A stretch of DNA of 33,642 nucleotides. Source: a virus. The notes beneath the pieces are model-generated. The model was not told the DNA's origin, searched no databases, and saw nothing but the letters and a program-made list of their open reading frames with translations. The DNA lies in the IMG/VR virus record IMGVR_UViG_3300036830_000094, positions 1 through 33,642 of that record; one strand, given 5' to 3'. Each line of letters starts with the position of its first letter. The stretch's first letter is position 1. The position numbers and the translations under genes are program-made. This document shows, one piece after another, positions 16,501 through 23,027 of this stretch.

Positions 16501-18278
16501 ATGCCGATCACGTCGACCGTCGCCAGCAGCGCTCGGACGTGCGAGCTGCCGGTGTCCGCACCCTTCTCATAGTGCGCCTCGACGTCGGTGAACGCCTCCG
16601 GCGCCTGCGGGAGCGTCGGCTGATACAGCACGTTCGTCCACGCGCCAGAGGTCGACTCGCTGCTGATGGCGGTGTAGACGGCCGACTCACTGCCGATCTT
16701 GTAGCCGATGGACCCGTCCGCTTTCGTCGACTGCTTGGCCGAGAGCAGCCCGATGTTCACCGCGCCCCAGCCTTGCGCGCCGCGTACGTTGTTCAACCGC
16801 CGCACCGCGTCCGTCACGATCTTTAGGATGTCGCCGCTCGTGGTCGAGACGAGGCCGTTGGAGCTTGAGAGTTTTGTCTGCGGGCAGCCGACGATCCGGT
16901 AGTCGGCCGGCGTGTAGGCGCCCAGGTCGCCGCTCACGTTGTTCAGCAGGACGACGCGCGACCCCTGCAGGTAGTCCACTGAATCGGTGAGACGAATCCA
17001 GTTGACGGTGTCCATCGCGCCCGTGACGGGATCGCGCGGATAGTGGGGCGTCCCTCCCGCCAGCGTGTTGAGCGCCTTGAAGACCTCATAGCCGACGTCT
17101 GGGAGTTCGACGCCGGCCGGCCGCACGCTCGACAGATCGAGCGTGAACAGATCGCCGGCCGTGATGTCTGGATACGTGAGGCCGGGATACACGCTGCCGA
17201 AACTGACGTCCGGCACAACGCCATCGAGCGCGATGATCTTCTTGTCGTCAGGAACATCCGTGCAACGCCAGTCGTCGAAGGCGATCTCGATCCCTGAGTT
17301 TGTCGCCACGGACGACCCGAGGCTGATGTCGGTGACGCGACCGTTGGCGGCCGTGCCACCGGGCAGCGTCACGCAATTCCCGACAAGAACGCCGTCGAGC
17401 CAGATGTAGGTGATAGCGACGACCGCCGGGCTCGCTGGGCTGGTCGCATTGTTGTCGCCGATGAACGTCATCACGTCCAGGCGATGCCGCTGCCCGATCA
17501 CGAGCTGCCCGTCCGTCACGGAGACGAGCGACACCGTCGTCCCGTCCGACGTATACATCGCGATCTTGCCGTCTGCGGTGACGTGCAGACGGTGTCCGGA
17601 TGAGGAGGTTGCGGCGTTGGTGATCCGCATGATCTCCGTCGAGACGCTCCCGAACCGCTTCGCGACCACATAGACGCGGTTCCAGACGAATTTCCGCGCG
17701 GGCGACGAGGGAAACTGATGGAAGCGCGTTAGCGCCGCGCCCGAAGCGTTCGCGTAGAGAAACCCGCATCCCTCCTTCGTCGTCGAACCGGCGCGGGAGC
17801 GCCCGCTGGAGGCGTTGACCGATCCCTCGCCGTCCGTCAGAATCTCGAACCCGTCGACGAAGTAACGCACCGGCATCGGCGCCGGAGTCGTGCTGTCGTC
17901 ACCCACGTCAGCCGGGGCGCCATCAGGCGCAGGCGAGTAGACGAACTTCGCGATCCAGTAGAACTTCGTGGAGCTGCCGAAGATCCACCAGCCGCTCGAA
18001 ATCGTGAAGACGGCGACGTCCTTCGGAAACGTGCTGGACGTCGTGAACCATTCCGATGTCAGCGAGTTCGTCGTGAACGCGTCGCCGACGTCGAGCACGT
18101 CGAGCACGGTCGGGGGATACAAGCCGGCCGCGATCGCCGCTTCGACGGCCATGCCGCTGGGTCCGACCGGGTTGTAGGGCGCGCGATTGACGCCATCCGG
18201 ATGCGCGGCGTTGAGCGCGTTGACCGCGTCCTCGTCGTCCAGATGCACGTAGTAGGTGAGATACTGCGTTTTCGCCAT
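13509..18278 (-). CDS. Giant tail protein (1589 aa): adhesin-like modules fused to two tandem tail tubular A (gp11-like) domains
   Basis: One uninterrupted frame. Modules by eye: concanavalin/LamG-like beta sandwich about 66-345; a beta-rich region; two copies of a phage module beginning 'GTYTGNGTGQDLTF' (about 640) and 'GSYVGDGASSRTITL' (about 870); a cadherin/Big-like domain about 975-1060 ('VTIDVLSNDIGDGLSL', 'FVGTDTFTY'); a Gly-rich linker about 1061-1079; tail tubular A copy 1 about 1082-1262; copy 2 about 1290-1520; a charged tail. The copies share FPWEF(1131)/FPWAF(1334), a 'RP/TPADL' strand, 'GELILTNVDAAVLEYTAR'/'GELLYTDAEQAILEYTSR', and FIEAFAWKLAASLAPAL(1225)/FKDAFAWRLASSLAPSL(1481). 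Copy 2 holds an extra chitin-binding-like insert at 1367-1400. Family members normally are about 200-residue single-domain adaptors between portal and nozzle. Start ATG 18278 follows AGGAG and GAGG. I infer a gatekeeper ring decorated with adhesion domains. Confidence 0.8.
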   Translation of the reverse strand: MAKTQYLTYYVHLDDEDAVNALNAAHPDGVNRAPYNPVGPSGMAVEAAIAAGLYPPTVLDVLDVGDAFTTNSLTSEWFTTSSTFPKDVAVFTISSGWWIFGSSTKFYWIAKFVYSPAPDGAPADVGDDSTTPAPMPVRYFVDGFEILTDGEGSVNASSGRSRAGSTTKEGCGFLYANASGAALTRFHQFPSSPARKFVWNRVYVVAKRFGSVSTEIMRITNAATSSSGHRLHVTADGKIAMYTSDGTTVSLVSVTDGQLVIGQRHRLDVMTFIGDNNATSPASPAVVAITYIWLDGVLVGNCVTLPGGTAANGRVTDISLGSSVATNSGIEIAFDDWRCTDVPDDKKIIALDGVVPDVSFGSVYPGLTYPDITAGDLFTLDLSSVRPAGVELPDVGYEVFKALNTLAGGTPHYPRDPVTGAMDTVNWIRLTDSVDYLQGSRVVLLNNVSGDLGAYTPADYRIVGCPQTKLSSSNGLVSTTSGDILKIVTDAVRRLNNVRGAQGWGAVNIGLLSAKQSTKADGSIGYKIGSESAVYTAISSESTSGAWTNVLYQPTLPQAPEAFTDVEAHYEKGADTGSSHVRALLATVDVIGIFDACDIPPDSGLTAPPTPRGLHNAPYYDTAWFRSPDRPLAPLVIKAGTYTGNGTGQDLTFPAPVHLLLIRPTSGDAGGARFFSSGVNIMRSNELGGAFDFGIAYPRLDPSFTPGDPADDQQQQFIFPIAGIDTQLNANTVVYEYIAVMDPGNRFLLCGAGYHQAYTGFASIVEALEDPDFLPLFGIFWRQDISTTSTDELWIKGPGHATASAQKSSGTSVVASAITFNEGSLTLGTGFVDSTQREGTIYALMRRDDGSGDPAVAKVFAMGSYVGDGASSRTITLAPSSGLRPLYAIVKPDNAVAIHRDPSHTGTTSSDTIGTSNASTGITAGAIDGFSVGSVLNSSGHTYNYFVILGDSAAGNGGWSGNGTFTPIATSGPATPHLTDDSATTTVNTAVTIDVLSNDIGDGLSLDSVGAPAHGAAVANFDGSITYTPDTDFVGTDTFTYAAKFTGQSETADATVTVTVTTGGSGGGGTGGPGGGGAIGCAAASTIVCNIALSRLGVNRQLTDVTTDTTIEATLARLHYAADGDTVLAAFPWEFARRYVALAVVDGTLSDPVNPDWTFSYRRPTDCVFERRIVGDRGTAINPTPPPFALSGDTDGELILTNVDAAVLEYTARPVCPASAGDPLFIEAFAWKLAASLAPALTRIPNKAEECLQAFQTTVARAYDVQRPGNPGPPAAAATIDTASAATAANLAVVNRALIRIGARTIGALTDQSREAVSARLIFEDELQATLRDFPWAFATRYEELAAVAGPVTWDDPLVQTWDIARTYEEDDVVSRASVVYYAVQTTIGDDPTTDDGTNWTTDEPVHANADWFHAYRTPADLLSARRLVKELTRRVYDDCPFPFKVGTDEGGELLYTDAEQAILEYTSRIDGAVLRGDALFKDAFAWRLASSLAPSLAQVDPAEVEQLGRGTDATAASTKAPASKANLAAMRQQVASRALQMYLGIVERAKDANANEGQDEKTGDAPWIESRGVGRRNTRRQTRAPWDN

Positions 18279-18301
18279 CGCGCGCCTCTACTCCTGTCGC
18301 G

Positions 18302-18706
18302 TTACACGCCGAGCGGGTTATCGCCTTTGTCGTCCTGCTCGCCGTCGACCACATCCGCGCCGTTCGGCGCGAGGGGCGGCGGCGCGCCGCTAGGACGGCC
18401 AGGAGCGGCCGGCGTGGGCGCCGTGCCTGGGGCGACATCCTCCATGCAGCTCTCCCGGAAATCAGCCGGATCGCGGAGCGGGAAGACTTCGCCCGGCTTG
18501 CGGCGCTTCAGCGCGTAGAAGGTCATCGCCGTCGCGCGGACCATCCGGGCACGTCGACGCGGCGCCGCCGCCGCCGCCGCCTTCGCGTCCTTGTCCTGTT
18601 TCACTTTCTTCGCGCGTTCGGCGGCCGGGGTCGTCGCGTTCTTCGCGACCTGCTTCCGCACGTTCGCCGCTGCGTCACGCAGCGGTCGGCTTGTAGGTTT
18701 CGCCAT
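18302..18706 (-). CDS. Probable separate small protein from an internal start (134 aa)
   Basis: An ATG at 18706, in frame with the longer 337-residue reading, is preceded by AAAGGAG at six to seven bases, one of the best ribosome sites in the window. The product has a Lys/Ala-rich, probably disordered N-terminus (residues 1-70), then 'RATAMTFYALKRRKPGEVFPL' and 'FRESCMEDV' at about 75-110, then a Pro/Ala-rich acidic tail. The middle resembles a small phage protein pattern of the form 'G....R.GDVF.L.....S..WME.V', often found beside capsid and tail-adaptor genes and of unknown function. I believe it is made on its own, whether or not the longer product also exists. It is listed as a nested gene. 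Confidence 0.6.
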   Translation of the reverse strand: MAKPTSRPLRDAAANVRKQVAKNATTPAAERAKKVKQDKDAKAAAAAAPRRRARMVRATAMTFYALKRRKPGEVFPLRDPADFRESCMEDVAPGTAPTPAAPGRPSGAPPPLAPNGADVVDGEQDDKGDNPLGV

Positions 18707-19315
18707 CGCTGGCTCCTTTGTAAGTTGGTGAATGAGGCGCTCAGGATACCGCGCGGCCAGCCGGCCGAGCGCCTGCTTATCTCCGGCTGCGTGTCCCCGC
18801 ACGGGGATCGGCGTGTCAGGCAGATACGCGTAGCCGCCCGCCCAGGAGAAGCCTTCGAGGCGCACCGTCTCCGCGCCTTCCAGGAAGCACCAGCACGCCG
18901 CGAACAGGCCGAGACTGAGCGCGTGCTCCTTCATTGACCCGTCTCGCGCGCCGGCCTGCGTCTCCATCTCGCGGCGCTCGTCGTTCTCGATCGCCCGCAC
19001 GCGCCGTGCGCTGACGCGCAGCCCGGACAGTCGGTGCTGCGCCGTGAAGACCGCGCCAGCGCCCTTCGAGGCGAGCACTAGCATCTCGACGCGCCGGCCG
19101 CGTCCCTGCTCCAGCATCGCGCGGTGCAACCACGCCTTGCTCCCGCAGGTCGCCGCGTCCTGTTGGCTCCGTGCGTTCAACACCCAGGCGTCGACGATCG
19201 GGCAGGACGCGATCCCGCCGTTGACCGCGACCACGTAGTCTGTGGCGTTGACGGTGACGCGCGTCTGCAGCGGAGCGCTGCCGACGACGACACAGTGCCG
19301 GCCTTGCAGCATCAT
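18302..19315 (-). CDS. Rossmann-like accessory protein in frame with downstream structural-cluster protein (337 aa)
   Basis: The first about 203 residues open with 'GRHCVVVGSAP' and continue 'YVVAVNGGIA..PIVDAWVLN'. This glycine-rich strand-loop resembles phage proteins annotated as DUF115/MptE-like or sialyltransferase-like Rossmann folds. I cannot assign a substrate. The frame has no stop where this domain ends ('RYPERLIHQLTKEP') and continues into a basic Ala/Lys-rich segment and a C-terminal domain that has its own start at 18706, described separately. So this is either a true fusion or two genes sharing a frame. The start overlaps the stop of the upstream gene as ATGA (19312-19315), implying translational coupling. 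A second ATG follows immediately. Confidence 0.6.
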   Translation of the reverse strand: MMLQGRHCVVVGSAPLQTRVTVNATDYVVAVNGGIASCPIVDAWVLNARSQQDAATCGSKAWLHRAMLEQGRGRRVEMLVLASKGAGAVFTAQHRLSGLRVSARRVRAIENDERREMETQAGARDGSMKEHALSLGLFAACWCFLEGAETVRLEGFSWAGGYAYLPDTPIPVRGHAAGDKQALGRLAARYPERLIHQLTKEPAMAKPTSRPLRDAAANVRKQVAKNATTPAAERAKKVKQDKDAKAAAAAAPRRRARMVRATAMTFYALKRRKPGEVFPLRDPADFRESCMEDVAPGTAPTPAAPGRPSGAPPPLAPNGADVVDGEQDDKGDNPLGV

Positions 19316-20124
19316 CGGAGATCCTGCAGCCCGGCCGGTAGTCGATGCCGGATCGGTCGACCGCGTCGCTGCTCGCGCTGGTTGATCGCGTCGAGCGCGA
19401 GGAAGTTATCGCGAAGCGGCTGCTCGCGTATTTCCTTCCGCGCGGCGTCCAGTTCTTCGTAGTTGAACTTCTCGTAGGCGTAGAGGCGATCGGGCATGTG
19501 GAAGATGCTTGGCCCCTCAATTTCGACCTGCACGCCGCGCCCACGCGCGAACGCGATCCAGTAAAGGATCGAGCGGTGCGCGCGCTCGAACTCCAGCGTC
19601 GTCATGCAGCCGATGCCGTTGAGGATGATGCGCTCGAAGCCGTCGAGCAGCACCGCCTTCGCGATCATCATCCCGGCCTGCTCGACAAACCATCGATTCG
19701 GATGGCCGTTGACCGGCGCCGCAGCTTGGATCTCGCGGATCGGGAATGCGACCGCGCCAGGGACCATCCTGAACAGCCGGCGCGCTTCGTCGCGGTTCGC
19801 GGGTCGATGCGCCTCTGGGTCCTGCAGGTAGATGGGGCGCGTGCCGTCCTGCGCGAGATACCAGCGCCACGCATCGGGGCGCCGTTGAGGAATGCCGGGG
19901 AACCGATCTGTCGCGACGAGGGGATGGACGTCGCACCATTCCGTCCAGTCATGTAGACGGCCATGCCAGAAGCGGATGTTCGCGCGCGTGACGCCCCACA
20001 GCCCGCAGTTCTCTCGACCGAAGCGCGGCGAGCGCTCCGAGATCTTCTTGCCGTGGATGATGACGGTCTTCACAGCGATGTTCGTGGCGGATGGGCGCGA
20101 TCCGAACCCGTGGATCGCGCCCAT
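19312..20124 (-). CDS. Rossmann-like (DUF115-type?) protein of unknown function, 270 aa
   Basis: 'VKTVIIHGKK' near the N-terminus looks like a first beta strand and turn. Later 'DWTEWCDVHPL', 'AKAVLLDGFERIILNGIGC' and 'WIAFARGRGVQVEIEGPSIF' give alternating strand-helix spacing. Proteins with this 'DW..W.DVHP...A.....GFE.I.L.GI' layout occur in many phages and are often labelled DUF115 or MptE-like; no activity is known to me. The start is uncertain: ATG 20124 has only a weak upstream purine stretch, and GTG 20073 (giving VKTVII) has none. It overlaps the next gene by ATGA. Two Rossmann-like genes in tandem between head and tail genes suggest a shared modification role, such as a sugar or nucleotide transfer, but this is a guess. 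Confidence 0.6.
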   Translation of the reverse strand: MGAIHGFGSRPSATNIAVKTVIIHGKKISERSPRFGRENCGLWGVTRANIRFWHGRLHDWTEWCDVHPLVATDRFPGIPQRRPDAWRWYLAQDGTRPIYLQDPEAHRPANRDEARRLFRMVPGAVAFPIREIQAAAPVNGHPNRWFVEQAGMMIAKAVLLDGFERIILNGIGCMTTLEFERAHRSILYWIAFARGRGVQVEIEGPSIFHMPDRLYAYEKFNYEELDAARKEIREQPLRDNFLALDAINQREQRRGRPIRHRLPAGLQDLR

Positions 20125-20137
20125 CCGCTCGCGTTGA

Positions 20138-20584
20138 TTAGACGGCGTAGCTCTTGGCGGTCGCGAAGTAGTCCTGCAGATAGATCGCCGGCACGATGAA
20201 GATCTCGCAGCTCACCGTGTCGCCACTGCCGACCGCGACCTTGCCTCCGAGGTAACGCTTTGTCGGCTTGCCGGGGGGGATCGCCACGGCGATGACCTTG
20301 CCGACCACCAACTCGGCGCCGGGCACGCGCCGCGTCTCGATCGCGACGGCCCCAGAGAGCGCGCTCGCGCTGTCTTCGACCACGCTGAAGTCGAAGGTGT
20401 CGGTGAAGGAGCCGGAATCGCCGGCCGCAGCCGTCGTGACGACGAAGACGATCGACATCGCCTCGCCGGAGCCGGTGCGCTGATTGACCGCTCCCAGGTC
20501 GTAGCTGTCCGTGCTGACTGCGCCGGCTCCGCTGAAGTCCTGCGGCGCTCCGGCGTCGAGTCGAGCGAGTTTGTCGAGGATCAT
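20138..20584 (-). CDS. Capsid cement protein, Bbp16-like, 148 aa
   Basis: The protein starts 'MILDKLARLDAG', then 'STDSYDLGAVNQRTGSGEAMSIVFVV', and later 'TKRYLGGKVAVGSGDTVSCEI', a beta-rich pattern I recognise from the cement proteins that sit next to BPP-1-type capsid genes. In BPP-1 the cement protein is a jelly roll that binds the outside of the capsid and stabilises it. Length matches the family. It is encoded directly after the major capsid protein, with an 89-base gap that contains a strong hairpin. The start is well defined: AAGGAG eight bases before ATG 20584. Both the hairpin and the strong ribosome site suggest output tuned separately from the capsid gene. Confidence 0.82.
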   Translation of the reverse strand: MILDKLARLDAGAPQDFSGAGAVSTDSYDLGAVNQRTGSGEAMSIVFVVTTAAAGDSGSFTDTFDFSVVEDSASALSGAVAIETRRVPGAELVVGKVIAVAIPPGKPTKRYLGGKVAVGSGDTVSCEIFIVPAIYLQDYFATAKSYAV

Positions 20585-20614
20585 GGACGTCTCTCCTTGA
20601 GTGAAGACTGGAAC

Positions 20615-20641
20615 GCGGGAGCGCCAGGAAGACGCTCCCGC
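20615..20641. terminator. Perfect 9-bp GC-rich hairpin between capsid and cement genes
   Basis: GCGGGAGCG (20615-20623) pairs perfectly with CGCTCCCGC (20633-20641) around a nine-base loop. On the minus strand no uridine tract follows, so this may be a leaky terminator, a processing or mRNA-stabilising element, rather than a full stop of transcription. It lies in the only sizeable gap of the head block, between the MCP stop at 20674 and the cement start at 20584, a place where phages often have such a stem-loop. Confidence 0.6.
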
Positions 20642-20673
20642 AGAAACTACCGATCACCTGTCAGGGGTGTCGC

Positions 20674-21807
20674 CTACGCGACGACGTCCTCCGTGTTGAG
20701 GATCGCATCGACGAGCCGCACCGGCGTGTCGCCGAACATCGCCTGCGTCCGGCCCGCGACGTTCTCGAACGTCACACCGCCGCCGCTGCCGACCGCCGTC
20801 TTCGCCTGATGGCGCAGGAACCGGCGCACCGTGCGGTTCATGTAGAACGCGCGCCGGCCGGTCCCCTGCTGGAGCCGCTCCTCCAGGTCCGCCATGAAGT
20901 AGAAGAGGTCCGCCGCGTCCGACGCGCTCGACAGGTTCGAGACGTCGATGTTCGCGATGCGGCCGGCGTAGCGCCAGTCCATCAGCGCGATGCCCGCGTC
21001 CCACATCCAGTGGTCGCGGTAGACGCGCATCAAGCCGGCGGTCGTCTGCTTCGTCTCGATGCCGAGGTCCTCGTGCGCGAGCCCGGCCTTCGACCCCTTC
21101 GGGTAGATGCCGGCGATCTGGTCATCGCCCCACTCGACCAGCCAGATGCTCGTGTTGTCGGTCGACCCCGTGCCGCCCGCCAGCAGGATGTTGTCCCCGT
21201 TGCCGGCCGTCGTGTCGGAGTAGCGCGGCGCCAGGCCGATGAACTCCTCCGGCGCCGCCGCGCTGCCGTAGATGACCGTCGACTGCATCTCCTGCGACAT
21301 CGCTTCGAGGAACGCCTTCGCCTTCGACAGCCGCACGGCGCCCGCGTTGCCGCCGAGGTTCGCCAGCTTGACGTCGACCTCGCTGTAGGCTTCGAGCATC
21401 CCGGTCTGCTCCGTGATCTGGGCGGTCGTTTCCTTCGACGACGGGATCGCCTGGTTGATCAAGCGGAAGTAGACCGCCGGCAGCCCGGTCAGCACCGTCG
21501 TGCGATGGCCGGTGATGAGATTGCCCTCCATGAATGGCATGTCCATGAGCATTTCGTTCTTCTGCGCGAGCAGGTTGATGATGCGTGCGATCTGATCGTT
21601 CGGGTCGAGCAGCTTCGCGTAGTCGACCAACGTCATCATCGTGGCGTCGAGCACGGCGCCGGCTGCGAACAGCCCGCCGCCGGCCAGCAGCGCCGTGATC
21701 CACGGATGCGCCGGGGACGTGAACCCGTGCGCGGCCAGTGCCGCCGCGTGCAGGTTAGGGGAAAAGGCCGCGATGAGGATCGCGACCGCGAGCAGTTTAC
21801 GAACCAT
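20674..21807 (-). CDS. Major capsid protein, BPP-1 type, with extra hydrophobic N-terminal leader (377 aa)
   Basis: From residue 52 on, the sequence is a recognisable BPP-1/BcepC6B-type capsid protein: 'ATMMTLVDYAKLLDP', 'ARIINLLAQKNEML', 'MEGNLITGHRTTVLTGLPAVYFRLINQ', 'EQTGMLEAYSEVD'. These form an HK97-like shell fold. Relatives I recall start only a few residues before the 'ATMMTL' segment. Here about 52 residues precede it: a basic start and hydrophobic run (MVRKLLAVAILIAAF) ending in Ala-rich 'HAAALAA', like a signal peptide, then a second hydrophobic stretch at about 37-53. The start ATG 21807 has GGAGG five bases upstream, while no ribosome site is visible near codon 52-57, so the leader is probably translated. 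It may be cleaved, or may be a captured small membrane-protein gene. Confidence 0.88.
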   Translation of the reverse strand: MVRKLLAVAILIAAFSPNLHAAALAAHGFTSPAHPWITALLAGGGLFAAGAVLDATMMTLVDYAKLLDPNDQIARIINLLAQKNEMLMDMPFMEGNLITGHRTTVLTGLPAVYFRLINQAIPSSKETTAQITEQTGMLEAYSEVDVKLANLGGNAGAVRLSKAKAFLEAMSQEMQSTVIYGSAAAPEEFIGLAPRYSDTTAGNGDNILLAGGTGSTDNTSIWLVEWGDDQIAGIYPKGSKAGLAHEDLGIETKQTTAGLMRVYRDHWMWDAGIALMDWRYAGRIANIDVSNLSSASDAADLFYFMADLEERLQQGTGRRAFYMNRTVRRFLRHQAKTAVGSGGGVTFENVAGRTQAMFGDTPVRLVDAILNTEDVVA

Positions 21808-21819
21808 GTGAGCCTCCGG

Positions 21820-22656
21820 TTACGCTTTGGCCGCCGATGAGGGAAAGAGCACATCCGCGTCCGCCTTCTTCTGCGGCTTCTCGCTTTCCGCGCGCCCGCC
21901 CGTGCCGACGTCCTCGCTGAAGTGCTTGCCGACCGTCGCGAGAAACGCGACGACCGTCAGCTTGTTTCCGATGCCAGAACCGTTGAGGTCCTGAAGAAAC
22001 GCCTCGCGGAGTCGATGACCCTCCGGGAAAATCGTGTTGACCGCCTTGCGCGCGAGCTGGGTCGTCTCGTCCAGCTTGGCGCCGCCGAAGTCAGCATCGC
22101 CCTTCGTCTCGATGAGATACCGCGCGGTGCGCTCTGCGACGCGCGACTGTTCCAAGTCGATCTGGGCGTCCAGTTCCGCCTGGGCTTCGTCGTTCGTCCA
22201 ATCGTTTTTCCGCGCGATCTCCTCGATGTATTTCAGGTCCGCGTCTCCGAGTTGCGCGCCTGTGGGAACCTTCAGCTCGTATTTGTCCGGGGCCTTGGGC
22301 TGACCTTCGTCGCCCGCCTTGCCCGTTCCATCGTTGCTGCCCTTCCCGTCGCCCGCGCCTTTGCCGTCGCCCTTCCCGTCGCCCTTGCCCTTCCCCTCGC
22401 CGGCACCCTTGCCGTCGCCTTTGCCGTCGCCTTTGCCTGCACCCGCGTCGCCCTTCCCGTCGCCGGCTCCGCCTGCGAGCGTGGTGTCGCCCTTGCCGTC
22501 GCCGGCTCCCGCGTCGCCCTTCCCGTCGCCCTTCCCATCGCCGCCGCTCTGGAAGCGAACACCCGCGATGCCGATGCGCCAGGGCCGATAGTTCTCGTCG
22601 ATGATCTGGCTCGCGGGTGCGGAGATAAGGCCGCCCGCGAAAGTGACTTTCTTCAT
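21820..22656 (-). CDS. Head scaffolding protein with GDGK-rich tract (278 aa)
   Basis: The gene sits immediately upstream of the capsid gene, the standard place for a scaffold. The N-terminal 37 residues are an ordinary sequence ('MKKVTFAGGLISAPASQIIDE'-like opening). Residues 38-119 are a low-complexity tract of Gly, Asp and Lys with about nine GDGK units. Residues 120-278 are a charged helical domain ending 'DVLFPSSAAKA'. The C-terminal helical part has the composition of scaffold proteins, which bind the inner face of the capsid and leave before DNA packaging. I see no protease motif. The start overlaps the Bbp19-like gene's stop as ATGA. The call rests mainly on position and composition. 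Confidence 0.72.
   Translation of the reverse strand: MKKVTFAGGLISAPASQIIDENYRPWRIGIAGVRFQSGGDGKGDGKGDAGAGDGKGDTTLAGGAGDGKGDAGAGKGDGKGDGKGAGEGKGKGDGKGDGKGAGDGKGSNDGTGKAGDEGQPKAPDKYELKVPTGAQLGDADLKYIEEIARKNDWTNDEAQAELDAQIDLEQSRVAERTARYLIETKGDADFGGAKLDETTQLARKAVNTIFPEGHRLREAFLQDLNGSGIGNKLTVVAFLATVGKHFSEDVGTGGRAESEKPQKKADADVLFPSSAAKA
22300..22545. repeat. Degenerate 12-base repeats coding (GDGK)n in the scaffold gene
   Basis: On the plus strand the tract is built from variants of gtcgccctt/gtcgccttt with cccttcccgtcg, in phase with the codons of the scaffold gene. It encodes about nine GDGK units with GAG, GKG and GDAGA spacers. The alternating Asp and Lys make a near-neutral, flexible polyampholyte linker. 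Being in frame and imperfect, it looks like slippage-driven coding repeats, not a regulatory or CRISPR array. Confidence 0.9.
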
Positions 22657-23027
22657 CCTCGTGTCTCCTCGTCAGTGTCGTCGGTTGCCGGCGGCGCCGT
22701 GCGCTCCTCGCGGAGCTGCCACGCGCGCCCTTCGCGTTCCATCAGCGTTACGAGCCCTTCGTCGACATCGAGCGCGTGCGCCAGGATCTGATGGCCGAAG
22801 TCCTGCTGCCCCACGTTGTAGGCCATCCGTGAGCCGTGATCGTGCCAGACCGAGCCGTAGACACGCGCCTCGCGGAGCAACTCGTAGACGAACGCCCGAC
22901 CCTCTTCCGTGCCGAGCACGCGCCGCAGCGACTCCTTCAGCCGCGACTCGATCTCGCGCTCCTTGCGCATGGCGCGACGCACCTGTCGCTCGCTGCCGGC
23001 GTTGCGGACCAGATCGCGGTCGGCCAT
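22653..23027 (-). CDS. Bbp19-like phage protein, 124 aa
   Basis: After a basic helical start, residues 35-95 ('LRRVLGTEEGRAFVYELLREARVYGS', then 'MAYNVGQQDFGHQILAHAL' and 'LVTLMERE') match the Bbp19-like domain. That domain typically reads 'L..VL.T.EGR..L..LL...G.......F........N.G....G..LL..L'. The family is found between portal and scaffold genes of BPP-1-like podoviruses; its role is unknown and presumably in head assembly. Its ATG overlaps the portal stop by one base (TAATG), and its stop overlaps the scaffold start (ATGA), so it is tightly coupled in the head operon. Confidence 0.78.
   Translation of the reverse strand: MADRDLVRNAGSERQVRRAMRKEREIESRLKESLRRVLGTEEGRAFVYELLREARVYGSVWHDHGSRMAYNVGQQDFGHQILAHALDVDEGLVTLMEREGRAWQLREERTAPPATDDTDEETRG

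Noticed and set aside
22300-22545. Repeat tract considered as a CRISPR-like array
   Set aside because: Units are short, degenerate, in phase with codons and have no spacers; they encode GDGK repeats in the scaffold protein.
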